This document shows positions 23,451-32,822 of a stretch of 64,000 bases of DNA, in pieces. How positions within the stretch are numbered: the first letter of the stretch is position 1; each line of letters begins with the position of its first letter. This DNA is from Dryomyza anilis (lineage: Eukaryota; Arthropoda; Insecta; Diptera; Dryomyzidae): positions 38,347,544 to 38,411,543 of the forward strand of contig OX638131.1 in assembly GCA_951804985.1 (NCBI GenBank), read 5' to 3'. Below the pieces are notes generated by a model that did no database searches, was not told where the DNA came from, and saw only the letters and a program-made list of their open reading frames with translations. The position numbers and the translations under genes were made by a program.

Positions 23451-23620
23451 GAGCTCCATACAGTGGAGCTCTATGTAGTGTTTACACAACTCTATGAGAT
23501 TTTTTGGTCTATTTTGCTCTATCTCTAGCTATTTTCTCCATTGTGTAAACTCGCCCTTAAACATTTTCATTTCATCTATTTTAAGTATTGTACAGCGTTG
23601 AAGTAATTTTTTAACAAATT
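23451..23620. repeat. Second copy of a 170-bp segment from 22980-23150
   Basis: Runs from AGAGCTCCATACAGTGGAGC to AATTTTTTAACAAATT with apparently no differences from 22980-23150. It carries only the right half of the MITE plus adjacent non-MITE sequence, so it arose by segment duplication, not transposition. Confidence 0.9.
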
Positions 23621-24479
23621 CCCCAGAAATGTCCCCATAAAGTCTGACATGATTTTGACGTTTCGAAATAAATTCAAATCAAAATAATTATTTATCAATT
23701 TATTTCATCAATTTTTTATTTCGAATAACGTTGAATAATTTATTTAATAAATTCGCAGTGCAAATATCAGTGTTACAGCGGGCGCGAGTGCAAAATATAA
23801 GTTCTTCAAAAAAATGTTGTGACATAATTGGACCATATCGTTTTTGTCGACATAAACATAAAATTTGTCTGTCATAAAGATGAACATAAGATATGGCTAG
23901 TGGATACACAGTGTTAGGAGTTATTACCATTTTCATGGTAAGATATAAGCCCAAAATTTAAGTTTTTAAAAATTGCGGTTATGTTAGAATCATCCGTGAA
24001 AATTCGAATTGGGGATTATGTGCGTTGGTTGTTATGTCAGGACACCAATAATCAATTTATAATCAAAAGTTTGCAACAGTCTGTAGTCCTAGTATACATT
24101 TTTTTTCTAGGGCCATGCTGGAAAAATGACCTGTAATTTTGATTTTATTGTCATAACCCGAACAGTTACAGAACCAACATGATCTGGTCATGATCTGGAC
24201 ATTAGTCTATCGTAATAGGGTAAATTTCGACAAGGTAGAGTTATATGCAAAGAGAATTCTTTACTAACGCTTCACAGCATAACTGAAAAATCGAATGAAA
24301 ACTAATATTGTTCACATTTATATCTCTCAGTGTTTAACATAAACCAGCATTTTTTAAATTTTTTTTTTTTTGGTTTCGCACTAATGCACTTCATATATAC
24401 TATTTATGTCACATTTCGTCGATGATACTGTAATTCCGCTCAATTACATGTAGAAATATAGCCTAAATTAAATACCTTT

Positions 24480-25125
24480 CCTACATGGATAGAGTTTTGT
24501 TTGATTGTAATTATAATGTAATTCGGAATCACCATATATGTATTAGAAAAGGTATTTAATTACATTATAATTGTATTGTATAATCATTTTGTTGAAATTG
24601 TAATATTATTATACGATATTTAAACATAAACTGCTTTGGTTATTTGTGATTGATACTGGGTGACAGTAACACTCACACTAATTCTGTAATCATATAATTC
24701 AAAACCTCTTTTTGGTTTATGAATTTCTTAAGTAATGCCAATCAGTGTTAATATGAGATAGTGGCTGTTTGTTAAATATCCAATTAATCCGCAATTTACT
24801 GAACTGTCATATTCTCTGCAGTATTACATATACAACAAAATAGGAACATTAGATTAAAAAAATGTATATTGTGTAAACAAATTATTAGCACAAATTTACT
24901 TTTTACATTCAAATGAAATGTAAAAATTTATGTTTTAATTTAAATAACTTGTTTTTCACATTCAAACATATATGTGTTCGAAAGAACAAACTATTCATTC
25001 TGAACATAAATATTCTTGAATGAAAACGAAAATATGTTTGGATGTTATTATAATAATGTTTTGCAATGCAATACTCCTTTTGTTTGTTATGTTTCGGAGA
25101 GCCTATTTTTATGCAGCATGTATAA
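24480..25125. mobile_element. Diverged relative of repeat family A
   Basis: Begins ACATGGATAGAGTTTTGTTT and ends TTCGGAGAGCCTATTTTTATGCAGCATGT, paralleling the start (CACGGATAGAAAAGATGTGTT) and end (GGGAGAGCC...TTTTGCAACGTGTG) of the 1.6-kb copies. The middle is only loosely similar. Confidence 0.55.
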
Positions 25126-25129
25126 TCCG

Positions 25130-26630
25130 ATTTTAATTGATATTTTGATTAGATAAATTCCAGTATAAACTATGCAGAATAGAGACTGAAAACAGGTTTT
25201 TTTTTTATCTGTAAAATTCATTTTTTTGAAGTTAAATATATCGAATTAATATCGAAAAATGTGCCTTTTCAATAAACAAAGTTTATTGCTTTATAAAATA
25301 TAGTTTTTGTGATAAAAATTATAATTAATACACAATTCAATTTCAAAGTATCTTTAGTTTTATATTGAAAACTTATTATGTATTTTATAAAATGAAAATT
25401 ATAGTCAAATGGTTTGTAGAAATCTTCGTTCGAAGCTTACATTCATTTGAATTTTTAAAAGCGTGTTGTTCCCCCGTCTACCATACTCGCAACTTTGATA
25501 ATATCTTCACAATGACTTATTTTATTTTTTGCATTAAATTAGAAAAAAATTCGGAGTCTGGTTATAACTCACATGACTTAAACTCCAATTAAACTGACGA
25601 CAAGTTAGTCGCATACGCAATGCGTAGAGCTGCTTTTGAGCTCTGCAACTAGGAAATTGTGCGCGTAGTTTTTGCATTGGGCCCAAACCAGCTGTAGTCG
25701 CAAAAATGTGGCTCAAATATGGAAAAGAAAATAGCGCATTGAACTGAATGTAGAAAGGCCAACGCCGAGAGCATTACGCTTTTAGGACAAACGTGACAGA
25801 AATTGAAAGTTGATATCGCTGCAAATGACAGTTGGATGATATGTATGCTGTAAGTAGTAGCCTCAAACGGAAGTCAGGGTGTCGCTGGCACCCAAGCCAT
25901 ACAAGTCGAGGCTTTTCTGCAACTGAAATTATTTTTATATGACTTAGTTATAATTGTAAGGCGTTTAATTTGAACAGCTAAACAATTTGAGGCCTTTTTT
26001 ATTATTTCAACAACTCATTAGCATTGAATCAAATATTTACATAATAGATACAAATCACAGCAAATACAACTGACTTCAATATGAAACTGCAATAATGTGA
26101 AGAAATTATGCCAACATTTGTAATTTGTAATACGTACGATTTAACTCAGGCATGTTTCGCTTCGTTCTTCGCGGTTTATGAATTTGATTACATTAGCCAA
26201 CCGCCATCATCACCATCATCAGGTTAATTATAATATTTATCATTAACGTTGTCATTACATCGACTGTCTGCCTTTTGTCTGTCTGCTGTCTGTCTTAGCG
26301 TCTAAGCTGTTTGTCTTGAGTTTGCTATCCGCTTCTTTTGTGCTGGCTTAAATTTCAATTTTGTAATCATCGTGCAGCCCAGCACGTCCGGAGTCTCGGG
26401 CACTGTGCCCACCGATCAAAACAAACCACAGCATAACAATAGCAACGAATGAGCTTCTAATTTTGCGCCAAAAACTACACTTGAGAAAATAATAAAAAGT
26501 TTAAATTAAATAATAAAATACACAAAAAATAAATTATTATTATTATTATTGCCCTATCAACATATTCGGTTATGCCGACAAAGTATTTCAATTTATCATA
26601 TTTTCTGTATATTATTTTTGTTCCCAGCAT
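25130..26630. other. Single-copy-looking non-coding DNA
   Basis: No gene recognised. 25590-25900 and 26160-26460 are GC-richer than their surroundings, lack repeats, and contain short motifs such as CATCATCACCATCATCA and repeated GTCTGTCTGC words. If the gene at 32.1 kb starts at 17.0 kb, they would be intronic and could be regulatory. (ATT)n lies near 26531. Confidence 0.35.
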
Positions 26631-26635
26631 ACCAA

Positions 26636-26955
26636 ACGATATCGAGACGAATTCGAAACGATATCGTTCGAACGAACATTGTTATCGTCTTCGACTATCG
26701 TTAACGATTTGAGAATGATAGCCTTCTCGATAAAAATGGCTCTATCGTTAACGATATCGATATTGTATTTATTAAAAATTAGCAAAAAAATATTTCATAC
26801 TTACTAAATTTTAAAAGTTTCTAACAGTTGCGAAATTTCTTCCAATTTTAAAATTTCATTGAACATCTTTTTTTTTTTACAAATAATTCAATACTGATTC
26901 TATTGAAATTTAACGATATCGTTACGAATTCGGAACGTTATCGAAATTATATATA
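26636..26955. repeat. Inverted-repeat element rich in AACGATATCGTT
   Basis: Left: CGATATCGAGACGAATTCG; right: CGATATCGTTACGAATTCGG. Multiple overlapping palindromes (GTTAACGATATCGATA) lie between. Probable decayed MITE. Confidence 0.5.
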
Positions 26956-27236
26956 ACATAGTTATGTTTATTGGGTTGATACAACAAAATACTTAGTTGT
27001 AATAAAAATTTGATGATAGAGAAGGATGGGAAAAATCAAACATAAAATTAATAATAACACATTATATCAGCAATTAAGATAGTGACGGTCTCATCGATTG
27101 TGGGCGAATTTGGACCTCCCATAAGATACATATTTAAGATTTTTATGTCTTCAGTTATTATAGTGATATCAAGATATTTCACACAAGAGTGTAGTTAACC
27201 ACCCCAAATTCTTTAAACCAGGGACTACAACTTTTT

Positions 27237-27585
27237 GGGTTCCGGTTCTGGATTCAAAATTAAAAAAAAAGCGGTTTAGGTTCCAAATCCGGTTCTAACT
27301 AAATAAATTATGTGGGTTTTGATTCCGGTTTCACACATTTTTTTAATAAAGGTTTTGTGTCCGGATCCCAAAATCGAAACGGTTCCGGTACTTTGCGGTC
27401 CCTGTCAGGGAACCCTTTGGAATATCGGTTCTGGTTTCAAGATTTTCAAAATAGCAGTTCCGGCTCTGATTCCGGTTCCAACCAAAAAACTTATATGGGT
27501 GTCACATATATTTTTAATAAGAGTTCCGATTCCGGTACCAAAACTCGAAACGATTACGATATCGGTTCTTTGCGGTCACTGCTTC
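27237..27585. repeat. Direct duplication of about 170-185 bp
   Basis: The block GGTTCCGGTTCTGG ... GGTTCTAACTAAATAAATTATGTGG ... CTTTGCGGTCC recurs as GGTTCTGGTTTC ... GGTTCCAACCAAAAAACTTATATGG ... CTTTGCGGTCACT with roughly 25% differences. Confidence 0.75.
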
Positions 27586-27589
27586 AAAC

Positions 27590-27996
27590 TCACCATATCG
27601 AAATTCAACACCCCGGAACACATCAAATCAAAATTCATCACTCCAAAACTCCACTCCAAATCATTGCATTACTCACCCCACTAAAACATGGAAAAAACAT
27701 CTACGATGCTGAATTCTATGGGGATAAATTCTACGGGGAAGAATTCTACGAGGAAACATTTTTTGGGTAAGAATTCTACGGTAAAGAACTCTACAAGGAA
27801 GAATTCTACAAGAAAGAACTCTACGGGGAAGCATTGTAATGAATAATTCTACGGTAAAGAATTCCATGGCAAAAACAGTCTAGCGAAGAATTCTCTTTGA
27901 GAAAAGTTATTTTGGGGGAGAATTATTTTTCATTTGTTTACTACTTTTATAACACCAATAAAAAAACGCCCGCAGTGAAGCACGGGTCCCTGCTAG
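27590..27996 (+). mobile_element. Helitron-like 3' end with 15-bp minisatellite
   Basis: Units of GAATTCTACGGGGAA (27715-27860), then a shared tail (TTTGAGAAAAGTTATTTTGG, GGAGAATTATTTTTC), and the terminus AAGCACGGGTCCCTGCTAGT. The CTAG followed by T after a GC-rich short hairpin is the usual Helitron 3' end. Its 5' end is not found. Same family as 50.2-52.3 kb. Confidence 0.65.
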
Positions 27997-27999
27997 TAT

Positions 28000-28755
28000 A
28001 TTATATTAATTGATTTTTTTTTATTTCCCTTATCATCCAACAATTTTGTTCTTAGTGTAGAAATTATATTAGAGTTACCAGTTAAATTAAGTAATTAAAT
28101 AATCTGCGTGTTTTTAAATATGTTACGCACATCAAGAAGATTCACACAATGCAACCGTTAACTAATTTGAAATTACTTAGTTAAATTTGTCAACAACCCC
28201 GGATTTGACGACAATACCAGAAATCAAAATTATTGGATAATGGATGGATGGATGCACTTTCACTGTCGCCGTTGCCAGCACTTGGTCATTCCGACATTTC
28301 GGAAAGGGAAATCCACATTTGGCAATGGTTACGTTGCGTCATGAATATTACAGAAAACGTGATATAAATATTTTTTAATTGAAATCAATCAACGTATGAA
28401 GTAATTATAACTATTTCAGACAAAATGTTTTGTTTATAAAGGTGGCCAACAAAGGTCAATAATATGTGGTGTCATATTCTGGCATATTAATGAGTCGAGC
28501 TTTTGGTAATTGAGTTTACAAAGTAGTTCAAGTTTAACAATGAATATATAACGCCTTCGCATTCCTCATTTTTATGTAATGTTTTTGTAAATAAAATTTT
28601 TATGTAAATAAAATTTTAAAACTTTATTTCATTATTAAATTATGTAAAATACTTTTATATATTTTTAAAAAATATTTTTTTCTTTAATTCTTAGGAAACT
28701 GTATTATTTATGAAATTTGTCTATATATTGAGCTGTTGGCAAATTTCACAAATAA
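28000..28755. other. AT-rich non-coding sequence
   Basis: No gene. 28240-28350 is a GC-richer single-copy-looking patch. Confidence 0.4.
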
Positions 28756-28757
28756 TA

Positions 28758-28990
28758 CACCCAGAAAAAAATTCCCTCAAATCCCATTAAAATTGGTCAA
28801 TTGGACAATTATTGATTTAATAGTATACAAAAAATAAATTTTCTCATATAAACTCAATGGCAATGTCATGGTATTTTCTAGTATTTAATGATATTTTCCG
28901 ATTAAAATAATAATTTATCCTATTGACTATTTTTAATAGTAAAAAACTATTATTTATATAGTATTTTTTTGTCATTTTTGTTCTGAGGCA
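28758..28990. mobile_element. MITE with CACCCAGAAAAAAAT termini, copy 1
   Basis: About 90% identical to the intact copy at 41753-41970. Left end perfect after a TA; right end decayed (TTCTGAGGC instead of TTCTGGGTG). Confidence 0.8.
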
Positions 28991-29353
28991 TCGAATTCAA
29001 AACCGTTTGTTTACATATTTTATATGAAATTCGATTGAAATTCGCTCGAAAGTCGGAACATGGCCGTATTTAATAAGTGTGCAGTAGTCTCGTCCGTTCG
29101 AATACAAAGTATTCGTTTTTGTGCAGAATGTTGAGCTTAGGTAAAAGAATCCTCTTCAGGTATTTATTATTTATACACTAAGAAAACAAAGATGATTACC
29201 AGAAATATCACAGCCCTAAATTCAAGTTATTTACAATTTATTTAGATCGTATTTGAGACAACCATCTCTTAAACATCCGTCAAATACGATAAATATTACT
29301 TGCAATCATCTTTCAAATTTAGGATTATTTATAGCAACCATCAATTAAACATC

Positions 29354-29447
29354 TTACAAATAGGAAGATAGTTGAGGAATATTTGGAAAAGGTACTCCAT
29401 TAGAATTCGCTGAGTAATTTTTATTGAATTGAAACAAAAGGTGGGTC
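29354..29447 (-). pseudogene. Possible C-terminal coding piece of the 2-kb transposon
   Basis: Minus-strand frame QTHLLFQFNKNYSANSNG... ends SSYL and TAA at 29354. It starts exactly at the edge of the fold-back insertion, and it may continue the frame at 30.5-30.7 kb. No family recognised. Confidence 0.35.
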
Positions 29448-30517
29448 TGGTACGATAAGTCGAAATTTAAAATATCGAAACTAAAAATACCGAAGACAAA
29501 AATGTAGAAAATAAAAATGCCGATACCTGAAAATGTCGAAAACAAAAATGTCGAAAACTAAAATGTTGAAAACAAAAATGTTGAAAACTAAAATATTAAA
29601 AAATAAAATGTCGAAAACTAAAAATGTGGAAAACAAAAATGTCGAAATTTAAAATGCCGAAATCATTTTTAACCGAAAAAATGTCGAAATAAATGCATAG
29701 AACAAAAATAGCGATTCTTGTGTAAGAAAAATATTTTACTTAGTAAACAACAAATTTAAATATGTATAATGAAATACAAAGATAAAGATTTAAAAAAATA
29801 ACATATTCGTAACAAAACACCAAAATTCTGAGTCCGGTCGTAGCGAAAATCCAAATCTTCTCTACGAATCCAAATTTTCAGCTACTTTAGGATCCGTGCG
29901 TAATGGAATTCAGGGTGAATATATTCCATTCCGCATGGATCCTAGAGTAGCCATAAATATGTATTTGTACGGAGATTCATATATCCGCTACGATGGGACT
30001 CTGGTGGGGACTCAGGTGGGGGGATACCATAAGCTGCAAATATTAGTTTAAAACTATAACAACTATTATAAAAATATGAATTTAATTTGAAGGCGTCATT
30101 TTTAAATATTATGCCATCAAAATACCATCTTGAAATGATGCATATGAACCACCATACAGAAAGTGATCTTTCTAACTTTAAACAATAACAGTATCTCTAA
30201 TGCATCAAATAATGCATATCGCGAAATCCAAAATTCCATTGATATCGCAGAAGGGGAGTTGCAACCCCTATCGATGGTGTGGCTTAAATAAGATTTGAAA
30301 TTTGAATTTCAACATTTTGATATTTCGACATTTTAATTTTCGACATTTTTTGCTTCTATAAAAAAAATGTGTTCATATTTATTTAAATTTTTATTTTTTT
30401 CGACATTTCTAGCTTTAAAATATTTTTTCGACATTTTTTGTTTCGGCAAAAATGGTTTCGGCATTTTAAGGCTTTTAAAATTTCGACATTTTTAGGTTTG
30501 GACATATCGTACGGATC
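29447..30517. mobile_element. Foldback (FB-like) element with minisatellite arms
   Basis: Left arm: about 14-bp repeats of AAAAATGTCGAAAAC (29500-29660). Right arm: inverted TTTCGACATTTTT repeats (30310-30500). Outer ends GGTACGATAAGTCGAAA and (reverse) CGTACGATATGTCCAAA are inverted. Arms built of short tandem repeats are the hallmark of FB elements. A further palindrome (ACTTTAGGATCCGTGCG ... CGCATGGATCCTAGAGT) lies at 29840-30010. Confidence 0.7.
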
Positions 30518-30706
30518 CCCAAACGGTATCAAGTGGTTTTTATTTATTCTAGAATTAAAACAGTATCCTTGATATACATCGCCAACGTCTAAATCGTCTA
30601 AATCATTCGAAGGAAAAAATCGTACAACGACTTGAGACTTCTTCGCGGGAGAAACTAGTTGGCCCGAAGAACTAGTTGGCCCCGCTGCTGTCATCAAAGT
30701 AAACTC
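30517..30706 (-). pseudogene. Coding exon fragment of unknown protein in the 2-kb transposon
   Basis: On the minus strand an acceptor (TTTCATTTCAG) precedes a frame: MTAAGPTSSSGQLVSPAKKS..., VVVRFFPSNDLDDLDVGDVY, IPFGDPY. The frame then runs into the fold-back element. Codon and residue usage look protein-like, in contrast to the surroundings. Perhaps an N-terminal part of a transposon protein; no family recognised. Confidence 0.4.
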
Positions 30707-31239
30707 TGAAATGAAATATTTTCCATCACGTCTTTATAATTTCAATCCCAGAAAGTTTTATTTTCACTTTTACCATTAAAATGTAATATTTGAGTCGATA
30801 CTTTATTACACCATTGGATTTACTTAATTGTTGTGGATAAATCGAGCGTAAGGAAAAAGTACGCCATTTTCCTTTTTTATAGTAGTCAAATGTCAAAATA
30901 CCTCAAAAATGTTGCTGCAAATGTCCAAGAACTCAGGATGTTTGCTATCAGTCAACTGTAAATATCTCAATTTTCATTGATGTTGTAGCAAACAACTCGT
31001 AACTATCTGAATATATCTCATATTTAAAAAATATTAATAGTGTTGCTGCAACTTTATTGAAACTTATGGGATGTTTGAATATATGCTACAAGGCGTAAAG
31101 TTAAACAGATAGTTGCAGCAAGACTTTCATAAACATCTTGTTTTCTTAGTGTAGTATTAAAAACTAACGGAAGTTATACTTTTTTGATAATAGCTCCTTA
31201 TACCAACGCTTTTCTAATAGAAATTATGCTAGGGATATA

Positions 31240-31536
31240 GCCGCGGTAGCTCAGTGGTTAGTGCGTTGGACTGCGAGCCGAAAGGTCCCCGGTTCAAGCC
31301 TGGACTGGGGCTAACAACAACTTTTCATAGAAAAATTTGTCTACACCGCGCTACCTCTCGGCAGTACGAGAGTAAAACCTTGCCTATGAAAAGCTCTCAC
31401 CCGTCGTTCGGATTCGGCAATAAACTGTAGGTCCCACCACTTTGAGTACAAATATAACACGCACAGCTCAAAATGGTGAGAGAGCTCGGCCTAAGTTCGT
31501 ATAGGACTGTAGTGCCAAACTATTATTATTATTATA
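31240..31536 (+). mobile_element. tRNA-derived SINE, full-length copy
   Basis: Pol III box A (TAGCTCAGTGGTTAG) and box B (GGTTCAAGCC) in the head, a tRNA-unrelated body (TTTTCATAGAAA, GCTACCTCTCGGCAGT, TTTGAGTACAAATATAACAC) and an (ATT)n tail. Full copies also at 40960 (+) and 49375 (-). Confidence 0.9.
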
Positions 31537-31637
31537 TAATTGGAATTGACATTGTATTTTTACCTTGTCATAACTCAAATTTATAGGTCAACCTCAAGAG
31601 CCTTTTGTTGTTGACGTTTTCGACCAATTTGTTCTTA

Positions 31638-31797
31638 CCCCCTTATTTTGTAAAACGAAACGAAAAGTGGTTCTCTAAAAATACGTCAGAAATTCCAAAC
31701 TTTTCATTAAATGAAATAAAAATGACGACGAAATGAACAAATAAACAAATGCTGTCACTTTCTTTTCGTTTTATTTTACAAAATAACGAAGTCGAAA
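31638..31797. mobile_element. Small inverted-repeat MITE
   Basis: CTTATTTTGTAAAACGAAAC on the left pairs with the complement of CGTTTTATTTTACAAAATAA on the right; length about 160 bp. Confidence 0.7.
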
Positions 31798-31805
31798 TTC
31801 CCATA

Positions 31806-32012
31806 AGTGGATAAGTGGATTTTGAATTGTTACGAAGTAGGTCGGGCAAACAAAAAACACGTGGTACTCCTTAAAGAACCCCTTAAAAATCAAAAACTTC
31901 GATCGGTTTTTGATTTATAAGCGGTTCCAAGGGGCGTCAAATGTGTTGTTTTTCGACCCTTTCCGCCCCTTTTATGGGACGTGGCATTTTTTTTTTAAAG
32001 ACCGGCCCTATA
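31806..32012. mobile_element. Short derivative of the fold-back element at 48.5 kb
   Basis: Contains ATAAGTGGATTTTGAATTGT from one arm and CGATCGGTTTTTGATTTATA through AAAGACCGGCCCTATA from the other, with the centre deleted. Confidence 0.75.
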
Positions 32013-32142
32013 AAGTTAAGTTCTACCCCGGATATTTACCTTCTTTAATGGAAAAAAGTCTTCTTAGAAACACAAAAATCTCATTTAAACCACTTTAAAA
32101 TAATTAACCGATAACCCTTATTTTACTCACCATCGAGCACAG

Positions 32143-32521
32143 GTTCATCCAATACATCACAGTCGTGCTGCTTCTAATGGCTGCCTGCACTTTGGCACGC
32201 CCACAACCGCAGCCACAACGCAACCGAGTGCAGCATATAGCGGTCATTGAGAACGATGCCTACGAGCAAACACTGCCGAATGACCTCAAGAATCCATTCT
32301 ACAAAACGCCACGCGTGCGTGAGGCACTCGCAAAATCCAGTTGGTTCGGACCCGGAGAGGAACCGGTAACTATTCTCATGAATATTTAATATTTAAACGA
32401 TTTAATCTATACTTTTGGACAGGTCTACGACAGACAGGCTGAGAAAATACCACGCGCCGAGATTTACAACGTGCTCTCACACGCGGGCCTCATAAACAGA
32501 CGAAAGCAATTATTTGTCTAA
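32143..32521 (+). CDS. Small secreted protein, function unknown (two 3' exons)
   Basis: Two coding exons: 32143-32365 (acceptor CACAG; first base completes a codon) and 32423-32521, joined by a 57-bp GT/AG intron in phase 0. Together they encode about 107 residues once a start is supplied by an upstream exon. Reading from the acceptor: FIQYITVVLLLMAACTLARP is a clear signal peptide. The mature part has PQPQPQ, NDLKNPFYKTPRVREALAKS, WFGPGEEPVYDRQAEKIPRA and EIYNVLSHAGLINRRK, with no cysteines. A dibasic RRK near the C-terminus could be a processing site. The frame has no ATG of its own at the signal peptide's N-terminus, so at least one exon is missing; the best candidate is at 17006-17157, where AT plus G would form the start codon. 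Convergent with WDR75, about 300 bp from its stop. Family not recognised; a neuropeptide or secreted adaptor role is speculative. Confidence 0.75.
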
Positions 32522-32822
32522 GGAGTTTGTTTTTTTTTTGCTATTCTTATATATACCAACAATTAAAAATACGAATTTGTGTATAGTTTAGTTTTGTATC
32601 TTTCTATAGTGATTATCATGTCATAAAACTTTATTTAATTATTATTTTTTTACAAACAAATGTAAACATTTTACAAAAATAAGTAAAATAAACCCGAAGT
32701 CATAGCATTAAGTATTACAACAAATTTATGTAGTTTTAATTCCACATTGTAGGGCATTGTATAAGAAAATATTCTACGACTCTTATTTTTTTAGTAGATT
32801 TAAGGTTCAAATTAAAAACAAT
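32522..32822. other. Gap between convergent gene ends
   Basis: AT-rich; presumably holds the 3' UTRs of the secreted-protein gene (+) and WDR75 (-). AATAAA-type words occur on both strands, but none can be chosen with confidence. Confidence 0.5.

Larger units (their letters stand above)
22751..23920. mobile_element. Nested repeat cluster with CGTCTCCACTAGCCATA termini
   Basis: GGCGTCTCCACTAGCCATAA near 22751 and its complement-like TATGGCTAGTGGATACAC near 23892 bracket a composite. The word GTCTCCACTAGCCATAATTA recurs at about 23320. Internal blocks (AAATGTCCCCATAAAGTCT, GACGTTTCGAAATAAATTC) occur twice, so one copy of the element has been inserted into, or duplicated beside, another. Confidence 0.6.
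29176..31151. mobile_element. DNA transposon about 2 kb with TA-flanked TIRs
   Basis: Ends CACTAAGAAAACAAAGATG and CATCTTGTTTTCTTAGTG are inverted and flanked by TA. The right terminal 280 bp has repeated subterminal words (TGTTGCTGCAA, TGTTGTAGCAAAC, TAGTTGCAGCAA), a layout typical of transposase-binding iterons. A related right end, inverted, lies alone at 46.4 kb. The interior holds pieces of a minus-strand reading frame and a fold-back insertion. Confidence 0.75.

Noticed and set aside
27310..27770. 124-152-codon frames over the 27.3-27.7 kb duplication
   Set aside because: Frames span a direct duplication and a minisatellite, show no family features, and have no consistent codon use.
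31240..31315. tRNA gene at the head of the SINE (also 40960 and 49610)
   Set aside because: Boxes A and B are present, but the acceptor stem does not close and each head is followed by the same SINE body and tail.
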